Assembly: GCF_000372725.1 (NCBI RefSeq)
Contig: NW_005199770.1
Coordinates: 1,185,540 to 1,242,340 of the forward strand
DNA length: 56,801 bases
DNA from: Emiliania huxleyi CCMP1516
Lineage: Eukaryota > Haptophyta > Isochrysidales > Noelaerhabdaceae
Direction of reading: 5' to 3'
Part shown: one piece after another, positions 1-10,058 of the stretch
Numbering within the stretch: position 1 is the stretch's first letter
Layout of the letters: each line of letters opens with the position of its first letter
The notes under the pieces: model-generated
Database searches by the model: none
The model's input: only the letters and a program-made list of their open reading frames with translations
Told to the model about the DNA's origin: nothing
Program-made: the position numbers and the translations under genes

Positions 1-850
1 GCAGAGCCACAGCCCCTGGGCTAGCTGCTGGCGCCAACTACCTCAAGGCCGGCGCACGCGCCGGCGATAGACTACGCCAGCAACTCTCAAGGGCTCGCAC
101 TCTCCTCACCACCACCGCGCAGTATACATCACGTACCGATGGGTAGAACACTCGTTTGCAGCGGGGCGGCGCGGAGAGAGAGTGGAGAACGCGTCGCGCA
201 AGACCCTTGCTGACCACCCCAGAGGCACCGCGGTGCGACGTGCGAGGAGGTTGCAAGAGGCGCACTCGGCGACCTCCGACGAGCCCGCAGGCCGGATCCA
301 GGCGGCCACCGGCGCAGCCCAGCTCGCCCCTGAGCTGGGCTGGCCAGCCACGGGCCAGGGACGCCCCGGGCGGGGCGTACAGAGGCGCCGCGCGTCGCGT
401 AACGCGAAAGTAAACGTTCTCGAATCATACCCACGTTGCACGTATACTTAGCCCAAATGCAAAAATGAAAAAAGGAAAAAAATATGGCACGTCGTCCCCG
501 CCCGTTAAGCCCGATGCGAGGGTAACAGGGTCTGGTCTCTAGATTTTTTTCCTGTGCATACCAAGACACAGTATACCCCTTTGCTCGCCCGTCGGCCGCT
601 GGGGCTCCCCAAGCGGGTGTTCTGGTGCCTGGAGGTACTCGAGTATGTGTATCGCGCGCCTTGCGGGGGGGTGCGGTAGAGGTAATTGAGAAAGGCCTGG
701 AAAGAGTTGAAGGTTATCTTACGTAACGAACGGACGTTGGCAGCGGCGCGCGGTCGTGCCAGCTCCCTGCTTTCAACGACTGGTTCTGACTGATTTCGCA
801 AATTCAGCAGAGTTACCAAGTCAGCAGAAGCTAGAAAGCTGAATGGCGCA
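1..850. other. No gene recognised
   Basis: Open frames exist on both strands, but they are arginine/alanine-rich overlaps typical of GC-rich DNA and carry no recognisable domain. The stretch from about 640 to 850 is the likely upstream region or unrecognised first exon of the channel gene that follows. Confidence 0.5.
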
Positions 851-2593
851 ATGCGTTTCCGTTCGCCTCGGGAAAAGGAGCCGCGCAAGGTCCAGTGTAG
901 CGCCGCGACGGACCTCGCCCTCTCTCTCTCGCGCGCAAGGCACAGGGCGGCGCGGCGAAACGCCCTGGAAAAGCAGAAGAGCCAAAAGGGCCTAGTCTCG
1001 GCATCTCTTGCCAACGCCGGCGCTGAGGGTTGGGCGGAGCTGCGGAGGGCAACCGGCGCGGCTGCACAATTTCGCCGGGCGGCGCGGAGAGGTGCAGATG
1101 GCGGCGGCGAAGGCGGCGGCGGCGGCGAGACTAGAGGCGACAAGGGAGTGGGCGGGAGATGGGGCTACGACATCCTCAACAGATGCGCCGGTGTGCCGGA
1201 ATCCTCTTGCCACAAGGAGGAGGAGGAAAGCATTCCGTGCGAGCCTAGTGAAGAGAAGCTCGTGCGCACGCTCGAGGTGCTGCGTGTCAATCTGCTGCAG
1301 CTACAGGGCGTTGATCACGCGGCTCAGACCTTTGGTGCGACTGTCCTTTTTCACTTTCGCATGCCCGGCGGCGCGCTAGATGAGGACCTGATGTGCGACC
1401 TGCACGAGAAGGACGCCGAGTTTCCAAAGGACACCGGTCGGCCCGGCGCAAAGTGGTTCCTGCAGCAGGTTGACTTTCCCACCGCGCTGGACTACACAAT
1501 GCAGCAGCAAAAGGCGGTGCAAATTGGGAGCGATCTCGACATCGTGGTGCGCGTGCGCGGCACCTTCTTTGAGTCGATGGAGCTGGAGGACTTTCCGGTC
1601 GACCTGCAGCGTCTGACGGTCGTCATCGCCTTCAACTGCGCCAACGAGGGCGTGGTGCCGCTGCGTTTCGGTGGCCTGCAAAACGTGGCGCACAGCGTAA
1701 ACACCAACACCTTTGCCCTCGCCAACGTGTGGTACCTCCATCCCAGCCTCGTCCTCGAGCGAGCGGTGCTTGAGCTCATGCCAGGCAGGACGTATCCGGC
1801 GCTCAACGTGACGGCGATAGTCGAGCGACGGCCCAATGCCTTCTTGACCAACGCGGTGCTGCCGGTGGGCGTGCTTGGGCTCATCTCGCTCTCGACGTTT
1901 CTGCTTCCGTACGACGATACGGCCGACCGGATGGAGCTCTCGATCACGATCCTGCTCACCTCGGCCACGTACAAGCTCTTCACCGCCGCGTCCATCCCTG
2001 AAGTGGCCTACTGGACTCTGCTCGACAGGTACATCATCTCCAATTTCCTCATCATGACACACATCACCATCAACGGAGCCGTCATCGGCTACTTCGACTC
2101 GCAAGAGGCGCACGTCGTGCTCGCCATCCTCAACACGTTCTTCTACGTGGTGGCGCACGCGCGTTTCGCGTACGGCTACTCTTGTGCGAGGCGCAACAAC
2201 GCGATGGTGGTGCTGAAGGAGCTGGGGTTCGAGATCAACGATGATGTGTTTGAGCGGTACCACCGCCTCACTGCCACTAAGAAGCCGGCCAGCGCGAGAG
2301 CCTCGAGATGGTCCAGGGCGGCGAGGTGGCTGCCGGCATCGACGCGCCTCTCGCGCGTGACCCCGGCGCGCCTCTCGCGCGCAAGCCGGCAGTGCAGCAC
2401 CACCGAGGACCGCCTTGCGAGGCCCTCGAGCGGTCCGTTGGCGGCGGTCAGCGGTGAGCCCCCGCGATCGGCGAGAGTGCACCCTGTGGAGGCAGCGCCG
2501 CCACTCCCCGGTTCGGCGCCGGCCGAGGAGACCAGCCGCCGCCCCCCGACGCTGCGGGAGCTGGAGAGCAGGGGGCAGGGCGGGTCAACGTAA
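851..2593 (+). CDS. Pentameric ligand-gated ion channel (Cys-loop superfamily) homologue
   Basis: One open frame of 580 codons. Residues about 133-328 look like the extracellular beta-sandwich of pentameric ligand-gated channels, including the Pro-loop signature MELEDFPVDLQ (about 243-253). Four hydrophobic segments follow: TM1 about 331-353, TM2 about 360-382 (starting DRMELSITILLTS), TM3 about 386-415 (containing TLLDRYII) and TM4 about 420-445. The order and spacing match the family. The disulfide-forming cysteines of animal receptors are absent from the loop, as in prokaryotic members. The first ~105 residues are basic and glycine-rich with no clear signal peptide, so the true start may be in an unseen upstream exon. 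The Arg/Ser/Pro-rich tail after 475 looks disordered. The family forms homo- or heteropentameric cation or anion channels; ligand and selectivity cannot be told from this sequence. Confidence 0.8.
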   Translation: MRFRSPREKEPRKVQCSAATDLALSLSRARHRAARRNALEKQKSQKGLVSASLANAGAEGWAELRRATGAAAQFRRAARRGADGGGEGGGGGETRGDKGVGGRWGYDILNRCAGVPESSCHKEEEESIPCEPSEEKLVRTLEVLRVNLLQLQGVDHAAQTFGATVLFHFRMPGGALDEDLMCDLHEKDAEFPKDTGRPGAKWFLQQVDFPTALDYTMQQQKAVQIGSDLDIVVRVRGTFFESMELEDFPVDLQRLTVVIAFNCANEGVVPLRFGGLQNVAHSVNTNTFALANVWYLHPSLVLERAVLELMPGRTYPALNVTAIVERRPNAFLTNAVLPVGVLGLISLSTFLLPYDDTADRMELSITILLTSATYKLFTAASIPEVAYWTLLDRYIISNFLIMTHITINGAVIGYFDSQEAHVVLAILNTFFYVVAHARFAYGYSCARRNNAMVVLKELGFEINDDVFERYHRLTATKKPASARASRWSRAARWLPASTRLSRVTPARLSRASRQCSTTEDRLARPSSGPLAAVSGEPPRSARVHPVEAAPPLPGSAPAEETSRRPPTLRELESRGQGGST

Positions 2594-2627
2594 TGCAGGC
2601 AGTTCTTGTTGCTTCGCCTTTTTTTTC

Positions 2628-2745
2628 AGCGCCGCTCAAAATGAAAAGACGGACGACTTGCGTCGATGCTCAACCGCTCCACGCCACGCCGCTTGGGCGG
2701 TGGTTGCGAGATATTTTTTCTGAGCGGGCCGCTCAAAACGAAAAT
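2628..2745. repeat. Short dispersed repeat, copy also at 45573-45603
   Basis: Two near-identical motifs (GCCGCTCAAAAYGAAAA, at about 2631 and 2728) flank a segment. Within it, 2664-2695 recurs almost exactly at 45573-45603, upstream of the 2-oxoglutarate oxygenase. Both copies lie shortly before a candidate start codon, so this is either a dispersed repeat fragment or a shared 5' element. Confidence 0.5.
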
Positions 2746-4080
2746 GGCTCGCTCTTCCGTGTATGCCGTACCGCGCTCGCCGCTCGCGCCGCATGACCCC
2801 AACGCGATCCTCGTCGCACAGCGCCCCGCCGCCGCCAAGCCGCAGACGCTCCGCTTCCACGAGCTCATCGCGGGCGCCTCGCACGACCCGGCGCGAGCAC
2901 CGCCTCGCCTCACCGATACCGAGCGCTCGCCTCGCCACGCCTCACCGAGTCTCTCCTACGCAGGCCTGGGCGCGGCGCATCCTCTCCGCGCTCAGCGGCG
3001 CCGAGAAGTCGCTCCTCCGCGACACCCAGCCCGCCCTCACCGCCGCCATCGCCACGCTCCTCTCCTCCTCGGAGCTTGTCGGCCAGGACCTCTTCCGGCT
3101 GACGACACACCTGCTCGCGGTGAAACGCACATGATCGCCCTTCGCAGCTCCCAGTCCGGCTCCCGATGGCGCGCCTCTCGACGAAGCCGGCACGCTCACC
3201 ACCTCTCTCCTCGCCGCCCCCGCAGCACGTCTCCGACGCCGCCTGGATAGAGGCCGTCCTCCCGCCCTACGCGGCGCAAGAGCCGAGGCTCGTGGCCGAG
3301 TCTCTCGCCGCCGTCCTGCTCAACGGACAGCCGCTCGCCGCCGAGGCGGCTCGCTGCCCTCAGCGCGCGCCCAGCTCCCAACCCTCTTCCTCCCACCAAC
3401 ACCCTCACCGCCAACCCGCCCCGCCCGGCTGCCCCACCGCCCCTCGCGCCCGGCGGTCCTCGCGCGCAGGCGCTCCTCTCGGCGCTGCTGCGGCACGCCG
3501 CCTCGCCTCGCTGCGGCCCACGGCTGCAAGTCGCACTCCTCTCCTCCCTCGAGCCCGTCCTCTTCGCATGGTCAGACGCCGCGCTGCAGCCGCACTCGGC
3601 CGCCCTCTTTGCCGCCCTCCGCGCGACCGCCTCGTCCCCGCTCGGCGCGGTCAGCGCCCCGTGGCGCCGCAAGCCTAGATGCGGGACACGCGCGCACCAC
3701 TGCCTGTCACGTGCCGCTGGAAGCCATATTCCGGCCGCACGGCCCCCATCCCTCCCCGCCCGGTCTCGAACCCACGTGATCCGCGCCGAGCATCGAGCCG
3801 CTGCACCATGCGCACACATGCTCTTCAACAACCCCGCCTCCCACCCCTCCTTCAACACGCAGGCACCGCGCCGTCCGAGCCGTCGCCGCCCGCCGCGGGG
3901 CGAGCTGGGCAGCGGGCTTGGCAACCCTCCCTGCGCCGCCGCCCACGCCGCCGCCGCCCGCCCCGCCGCCGCCCGCCCCGCCCGTCTCGTCGCCCGCGTC
4001 GGATGCGGCATCGGCGCGCGCCTCCCACAGGCCCCGGGTGCGTGACGGCCCTGCCCGGGTGACGCGTCCCGGACGTACCA
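2744..4080 (+). CDS. Multi-exon gene for an alpha-helical protein of unknown function
   Basis: I do not recognise the family. Exon candidates: ATG at 2744 reading through LRFHELIAGASHDP, then a GC donor; acceptor before a helical exon starting AWARRILSALSGAEKS, ending at a GT donor (LLA/GTGAAA); acceptor CGCAG before HVSDAAWIEAVLPPYAA, ending at a GC donor (3349); acceptor before 3468, starting ALLSALLRHAA. These joins keep phase 0. Leucine/alanine-rich amphipathic stretches suggest a helical-repeat protein. The 3' end is not resolved. A GTGAGC donor-like site follows CGTACCAG at 4082, so it may continue into the next entry. Confidence 0.45.
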
Positions 4081-4081
4081 G

Positions 4082-6900
4082 GTGAGCTCTCCCGAGAGCG
4101 TCTACTCGGCCGCGGGATCCGACAGAGCGACCGGCCTCACTCCTCTGCTGGCGACGCTGCGCATCCACAGCCCGCCGCAAGTCTACAGCGCGCCGTCGCA
4201 AGTCTACAGCGCGCCGCCGCCCTCTGCGGCGCGTCCGGAGCGGCCCCTCTTCAGCCCCGTGCCGTGCCGCCTTCCTGGCGGCCGCCACCGCCCCTCCCTC
4301 CACCCGCGCCACCCGCGCCGCCGCCTGCTCTGGACCACCGCCGCCGCCGCCGCCGCCGCCGCCATCGCCGCTGCCGTGGGCTCCTGTGGCCCGCTTGCAT
4401 GGTCCGAGGCTGCGGTGCCGGCCATGTCGGAAGCGCGCGGCGGGGCGGAGAGGTGCGCCGCCTCTGTCGCAGTGGCTGGCCTGGAGGCGGCGCCGGCGGC
4501 CTGGGGGGCGATGGAAGCGGCTCTGGCGGCGCTGCTGCTGGAGCAATGCGACGCCGCGCTGCCGCCGAGCTGTGACGCGCCGCCGCAGCCTGCAGGGCGA
4601 GCGGGCGAGCCGAGCGGCGTCCGCCTGCCCCCCTCGCGGCTGGGCGAGGGTGGCGAGGATGCCGGCCGGCCGGATCTGTTGGACGCAGACCGCTGGGAGA
4701 CGTTTCGTGCCGCCCTGCAGCTGCCAGCTCTGCAGCTGCAAGCTCAGCAGCTCGCCGGCAGCATGCGGCCGCCCGAGACGTTCCTTGACGGGCCAGTTGG
4801 ACTCGAGGAGCCAGTTGGACTCGAAGCGACCCACACACCGGACGAGTTTGGGATGCGCAACACGTCCGCGCCTCTTGACGACCTCTCCGCGCTTCTGACG
4901 CTCGAGTACACGCCTCTCCTCGACGAGCCGCCCGCGCCTCCCCTCCTCCCGGCGGCAGCGGAGCGGCAGGCAGCGCATCCGCTCGCGGGCCGCCGGCTCG
5001 TCGGCGCCATCTCGACGCACCCTCGCCTCGTGTGGAAGCCTCAGCTCCCGCGCTGCCCCGCAAAGTGCGGGCTCGCGCCAAACAACCGCTCGCTGCCGCG
5101 CCCCGACGCCTCCACCGCCGCCACGACCGCCTCCACCACCGCTCTTGCCTCGGCCGCCGCCGCCACGCCCGCCGCCGCCACGCCCACCGCCGCTGCAACC
5201 CGCCGGGTGCCACTCCTGGCGGTGGCTGTCGCCGCTCCGGCCGCCTCCGCGCCTCCGGCGCCCTCGGTGGCGTGGCGGACGCGGCTGCCGGAGTGGTCTC
5301 TCCCGAGCTTTGCGCTCGCCGTGCGCGGCCTCGCTGAGGCTGCCCCCTCCGCCCCTCGTGGCGTCCGCTTTGGGAACGCACATGACGCGCCGAGGGCAAC
5401 CCCTCGTAGGTGCCGCTCGCCTCTCCGCTCGCCTCTCCGCTCGCCTCTCCGCTCGCCTCTCCGCTCGCCTCTCCGCCTCTCTCCTCCCGGGCGCGGCGCG
5501 GCGCGGCGGCCTCCCTCGCGCTCGTGTTGTGCGGCCGCAGCGGCAGCGGTGCGCCCGACGGGATCGACGTGATGGCACACCCAATCCACGTCACTCTCGA
5601 GCGGAGCCTGCCGCAGCTCGCGCCGAGGGAACACACGTTCGTCGAGGCTGCCACCGCCGCCGCGCTCCAGCACGCCTCCACCCTCCCCGCCGCCGCCTTC
5701 CCCGCCGCTGCCCCCCCCGCCGCCGCCCTCCCCGCCGCCGTACCCGCCGACGCCCTCCCCGCCGCCGTCCCCGCCGCCGTGCCCGGAAACACTTCGTCGA
5801 TTTGCCCCTGGGCGCCCGTGGCGCGGCCCTCCACCGCCGCCGTCGGCCTCCGCCCGTCCACGCCGTCCTCCTCGCCGCAAGAAGCGCCGCGTGTCCGTGT
5901 CCTCTTCGCCGCCGCGCAGCCATTTCTGCAGCTTGCGGTGAGCGCGACGCCCTCGCTCGCATCACGAGGAGAGGAGGCGCGCCGGCATGAGTCCCGCACT
6001 CCCGCCCCGGCCTCCTCAGGTGGTCGCCGGCACACTCCTCAGCCTGCTCGGCTTGCTCGCCTTGAGAGCCGGCGCGGCCCAGTCTGCCCGCGCGCCGGCT
6101 GCTTGCGGCTCTGCTGCGGTGGCGGGCCACCGACTCGCGGCGCACGCGCGCGGGCGTGTCGCCTCACAGCGACCCGCCCCCGCCGTAGGTGGCGCAGCAC
6201 GTGCGAGGCCTCGCAGTGGCGACGCCGCGTGCGCCGCCGCCTCTGCCGACGCAGCCGCTGCCGCGCACGCCTGAGTTTGAGGCGGCCTCGCGGGGAAGGA
6301 GCCGCCGCATGGCGCACGGCCGCGGCTCTCACCGACTCAACCGTGCGCGCCAGGTGACTCCGAGCGGCAAGGCTGCGCTGCGTGGGCTCGCGGGACCGGC
6401 GCCCAGCATGGCGGAGGAGGTGGCTGGCTTCGTGCGTGGCCTCGCCCGGGCGCGCGGGAGGGGCCGGCGGCCTCCGTACTGGAAGCGCCACCCGCATGAG
6501 TCAAACCCTGTTGACGGTGCAGGCGACTCCCCACCTCCCGTCGGTCTCTGCCAGCGACGCGTCGGGCGAGGAGGCGGAGCAGGCCGGCAGCAATTCAGGC
6601 GCCATTCCTGGCAGACGCCACCGCGCGGTTGCCATTTGGCGGCGATGGGCCTCGCTGACTTGTGCCCTCTCTTGATGGGTAGGTGTTGCGGCCGCGACAA
6701 TCGGCCCCAAGGACCTGATCGGTCTTCTCGCCGGACAGGCCGATGCCCAGTGACGTCGAGCTGCGGTGCCGGAAACGGACGGCCGATTGACTCGACCGTT
6801 GCTGACTCTCCGCGGTGGGCAGAACAGGGGATAGGGAGGCTCGCTGGCGCCGGGCAGGAGCCAGCTCGTTTTGGGAGAACCACGTTGATCATGGCGCAAT
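4082..6900 (+). CDS. Unresolved exons of one or more unknown proteins
   Basis: Segments with coding character occur in changing frames, but I cannot chain them confidently. One segment (about 4600-5400) reads with acidic residues and few repeats and contains LDDLSALLTLEYTPLL. It ends at a GTAGGT donor-like site (5407) followed by a 12-bp unit (CGCTCGCCTCTC) repeated about five times, a typical intron minisatellite here. Another begins with IDVMAHPIHVTLERSLPQLA (about 5560-5680). Later pieces (5987-6250 and 6189-6700) are alanine/arginine-rich and weak. A tandem QVYSAPS motif is encoded near 4180-4215. No domain was recognised. This may be the continuation of the preceding gene. Confidence 0.3.
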
Positions 6901-7373
6901 AGGGACGGACTCGGCCACGTATCTAGACACGCTGGGAGCGGGAGATCAAGAAGAAGGATCGGGCAACGGCACCCGTCACTACATATCATATCACGCCCAG
7001 TTTCAGCGGCCGTGTGAGCGCCGACAAAAGGGGTCCCTCTAAACTGAAAAATGAGAGCCTTCGCACTGCGCGGCTCTGCGGGGATATCGCCTCCACGATG
7101 CTCGATGGTCGCCACAGCCACACCCACACTCTGAGTCACTCTGCGCTGAGAGATGCACTCGCACTCTATGCGAGTTGCAACTTTCTCGCGCCACCGTCCA
7201 CCCTTCGTACGGCTGTGTGAGCAGCCTCCCGGCGAGACCTCGAGGGACTGCACGCGTGCCCGCGCGGCGCGGTGCCCAGCCCATCGCCACGATCGCTCAC
7301 AAGAGAACGCACCCCAGAGTACGAGAGACCCTTCCCCATGGCTGCCACTGCGCCAGCTGTCCTTGCGCGCGGG
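6901..7373. other. Intergenic, nothing recognised
   Basis: No supported coding or RNA feature. It separates the plus-strand coding cluster from the 3' end of the minus-strand ankyrin gene. Confidence 0.4.
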
Positions 7374-9644
7374 CTAGGCCGCCTCCCGCACCCTGGCCCT
7401 CGCAGCGGCACCTGACGCGCGCCTCGCCTTGGCTGCGGCGAGCGCCGCCTCTGCTGCCGCCGCCGCCGCTGCCGCCTCTGTCGCCGCCGCCTCTGCCGCC
7501 GCTACTGCCGCCTCCTCCGCCTCCTCCTCCGCTGCGGCAGCCTCCTCCTCCTCTGCCGCTGCCACGGCCGCAGCCTCAGCCTGCCGGCGCGCCTCCGCTG
7601 CCGCCTCCGCTGCCGCCTCCTCGCCCTCCTCTTCGCCCTCCTCCTCGCCCTCCTCCTCGGCCGCCTCCGCCGTCTCCTCCTCGCCCTCCTCCTCGCTCGC
7701 CTCGCCCGCCGCCTCTCCCAACGCCTCCGCCAATCCCTCGACCGACGTCTCCGGCGTGATGCCGAACCGGATCCTGTCCTCGTGGAGCTCCGCGAGAAGC
7801 TTGAGCAACCCCTCCCTGTCCAACGGCGCGGGCTTGGCTGCCGCCGCCTCTGCCGGCGCCTCCTGCGACGGCCCAGCGCCGCCGCTCCGACCGCCCTTCT
7901 TCTTCTTCTTCTTGCCCTTCTTGCCCTTGGCGCGCTTCTCCGCCTCGACCTCCGCCAGCAGCTCGTCGGCGTGCCGCGCCGCCTCCTTCTCCTCCGCCGC
8001 CCTCTGCGCCTCCCTCTCCGCCGCCTCCGCAGCCCACACCGCCTCTTTCGCCGCCTTCTCGGCCGCCGCCTTGGCCGCCGCATGCTCCTCGAGGGCGCGC
8101 ACGCACTCGGCGCGGCCCTTCGCCTTGGCCCATTGCAGCGCGGTCTTGCCCTTCTTAGTGCTCAGCGTCATGTCTGCGCCCGCCCGCAGCAGCTGACGCA
8201 CCACGGCGGGATGGCCGTTGGCAGCGGCGAGCATCAGTGCTGTGAAGCCGTTGTTGGCCTGCAGGTTGATCTCTGCGCCGTGCCGGATCAGCGTGTCGAC
8301 AACCTGCGCGTGGCCGTTGTAGACGGCCTCGATCAGCGCAGTGCCGCGAACCTTGTTTCGCTGATTGACCTCCGCGCCGTGCCGCAATGCCAGCTCGACC
8401 AGGTTCTCGTGGCCGTTCACGGCGGCGAGACCCAGCGCATAGCTGATGCCGTCGCTGGTCTGCAATGAGACATCTGCACCACGCCGCAGAAGCGCCTCGG
8501 CCAGCCCCGCGTGGCCATAGGTCATTGCGATCATCAGCAGCGTCATGCCGCTCCTGCACGAGCCGTCATCAAAGACGTACTCGAACGTCGCGTCGACCCA
8601 CCCGCCGCCGTCGAGCCACGCCAGCACCGCCGCCTCCTCGCCTCGCCCAGCCGCTAGCACGACCTCCTCTGGCACCGTCTCGCTGCCCGGCGCGGCCTCC
8701 GCACCGCCCTCGCCGCTCGAGGCAGAGGCCGCGGCACTGGCGCCCGCCGCCGCCGCGCCTGCGGGTGCGCCAACCCCTGCGCCACCCGCCTCGGCCGACG
8801 GCGCCTTGCTGCGAGCTGCCGCCACCTCCCCGAGATACGTCCTGAAGGCCTCGACGCACTCGGCGTGGCCCTTCTCCTTGGCAATCTGCAGCGCCGTCTT
8901 GCCCGCCGCAGTGCGCAGCGTCATGTCCGCGCCCGCCCGCAGCAAGCGAAGCACCACGGCGGGATGGCCGTATCGCGCGGCGAGCATCAGCGCGGTGCCG
9001 CCGAAGCTGGCCTGCATGTTGATCCCTGCGCCGTGCCGCAGCAGCATCTCGGCCACGCGCTCGTGGCCGTTGGCGGCGGCGGCCATCAGCGCGGTGACGC
9101 CGTGCTTGCGGTCCTGCAGATTGATCCGTGCGCCGTGCCGCAGCAGCATCTCGGCCACCTGCACGTAGCCGTTGGCGGCGGCGGCCATCAGCGCCGTATA
9201 GCCTTCGCTGTCTCGCGCGTCCGCCTCCGCGCCGCGCTCCAGCACCACTTCAACGAGCTGCTTGTGACCGTGTTCGGCGGCGATCAGCAGGAGCGTACAG
9301 CCGCTCACACCGCGATGCACGCACGTCGCGTCAACCAGCCCATCCCCGGCGAGCCACGTCTGCACCACGCCGACCTTGCCGTTCTCCGCCGCCGCCTCGA
9401 TCCGTTTCGGCAGCGCGAGCGGCGCGGCAGTAGCCGCCGTTGACGCGTGCCCGCGCCGGGAGGCGGCCGAGCCAGCCTTCGTCCGGCCGGGCATACAGAC
9501 GGGCGGGGTTGCAGGTGCTGAGCGCTCCCTCTCTTCTCGGTTTGCCTCCCGCGCTGGGCTTCGAAAAAAGAACTCCCCGTCGCCCGCGAAAAGAATTTTG
9601 CCCATGTTTTCTCTTTCGTGTGTGCTGCTGTGGGCCTGCCGCAT
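7374..9644 (-). CDS. Ankyrin-repeat protein with two ankyrin blocks and an E/A-rich tail
   Basis: Single-exon frame ending at TAG 7374-7376. The first ATG is at 9644; internal ATGs at 9605 and 9494 are also possible starts. From the 9644 start, ankyrin repeats occupy about residues 80-270 and again about 325-520. The two blocks end in closely related repeats (TALMLAAANGHPAVV and TALMLAARYGHPAVV, each followed by RAGADMTL), so the block was duplicated. Then come an alanine/glutamate helical stretch, a lysine cluster (KGKKGKKKKKKGGR, a possible nuclear or nucleolar signal), a short helical segment (LLKLLAELHEDRI) and a long glutamate/alanine tail of low complexity. Ankyrin repeats mediate protein binding. 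No enzymatic domain is visible, so the partner and compartment are unknown. Confidence 0.8.
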   Translation of the reverse strand: MRQAHSSTHERENMGKILFAGDGEFFFRSPAREANREERERSAPATPPVCMPGRTKAGSAASRRGHASTAATAAPLALPKRIEAAAENGKVGVVQTWLAGDGLVDATCVHRGVSGCTLLLIAAEHGHKQLVEVVLERGAEADARDSEGYTALMAAAANGYVQVAEMLLRHGARINLQDRKHGVTALMAAAANGHERVAEMLLRHGAGINMQASFGGTALMLAARYGHPAVVLRLLRAGADMTLRTAAGKTALQIAKEKGHAECVEAFRTYLGEVAAARSKAPSAEAGGAGVGAPAGAAAAGASAAASASSGEGGAEAAPGSETVPEEVVLAAGRGEEAAVLAWLDGGGWVDATFEYVFDDGSCRSGMTLLMIAMTYGHAGLAEALLRRGADVSLQTSDGISYALGLAAVNGHENLVELALRHGAEVNQRNKVRGTALIEAVYNGHAQVVDTLIRHGAEINLQANNGFTALMLAAANGHPAVVRQLLRAGADMTLSTKKGKTALQWAKAKGRAECVRALEEHAAAKAAAEKAAKEAVWAAEAAEREAQRAAEEKEAARHADELLAEVEAEKRAKGKKGKKKKKKGGRSGGAGPSQEAPAEAAAAKPAPLDREGLLKLLAELHEDRIRFGITPETSVEGLAEALGEAAGEASEEEGEEETAEAAEEEGEEEGEEEGEEAAAEAAAEARRQAEAAAVAAAEEEEAAAAEEEAEEAAVAAAEAAATEAAAAAAAAEAALAAAKARRASGAAARARVREAA

Positions 9645-9656
9645 CCCGCTCCCCAC

Positions 9657-10058
9657 CTGGAAGAGGATGACACCGCAACCGCACCCGGTCTCTCATGCTC
9701 GAGCTCGGCTCAGCGGTCGACATCGTCCTCTCCTCGGTCGAGGAGCGGTACGAGCTCGCCACCCCGTTCCGCAGATCTTTCTCTCCCTCTCTCCTGATTC
9801 GGAGCCATGCCAGAAAATCCTAATACTCGGGTGGACAACACACGCAAACTCCAAACAGTTACAGAAAGGTACAGAATTGCACAGGCGTTTCACACACAAG
9901 TAACAGCGAGGCCACCTCGCTGCCAGGCCACATGCATGTCGTGCAGCCCAGCGGGGACGGGGAGCCGGCGGCTGGCCTGCGACCAAAAACAATGGCACCG
10001 GCGGTGGCCCACGCGGTGGTTCAAGACGGCTTTCAAAGTAGCGCAGGTCGGTCAGATC
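9657..10058. other. Intergenic with possible stray exon
   Basis: Between two minus-strand genes. On the plus strand, ATG at 9693 opens a short coding-like stretch (MLELGSAVDIVLSSVEERYE) that soon degenerates. It could be a gene fragment; I cannot assign it. Confidence 0.25.

Noticed and set aside
1376..2482. Long minus-strand frame opposite the ligand-gated channel
   Set aside because: It mirrors the GC-rich third positions of the channel gene and has no domain.
3755..3835. Minus-strand tRNA-like sequence with a B-box-like GGTTCGAGACC and an A-box-like TGGTGCAGCGG
   Set aside because: The T-stem does not pair beyond two bases and no cloverleaf can be drawn; at best a decayed tRNA-derived repeat.
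3707..5584. Very long minus-strand open frame (over 600 codons) opposite the plus-strand exons
   Set aside because: Composition is arginine/glycine-rich low complexity produced by GC-rich antisense sequence; the plus strand has better coding character and splice signals.
7429..8196. Plus-strand serine/alanine-rich frame over the ankyrin gene tail
   Set aside because: It is the antisense of glutamate/alanine repeats; the minus-strand frame contains ankyrin repeats.
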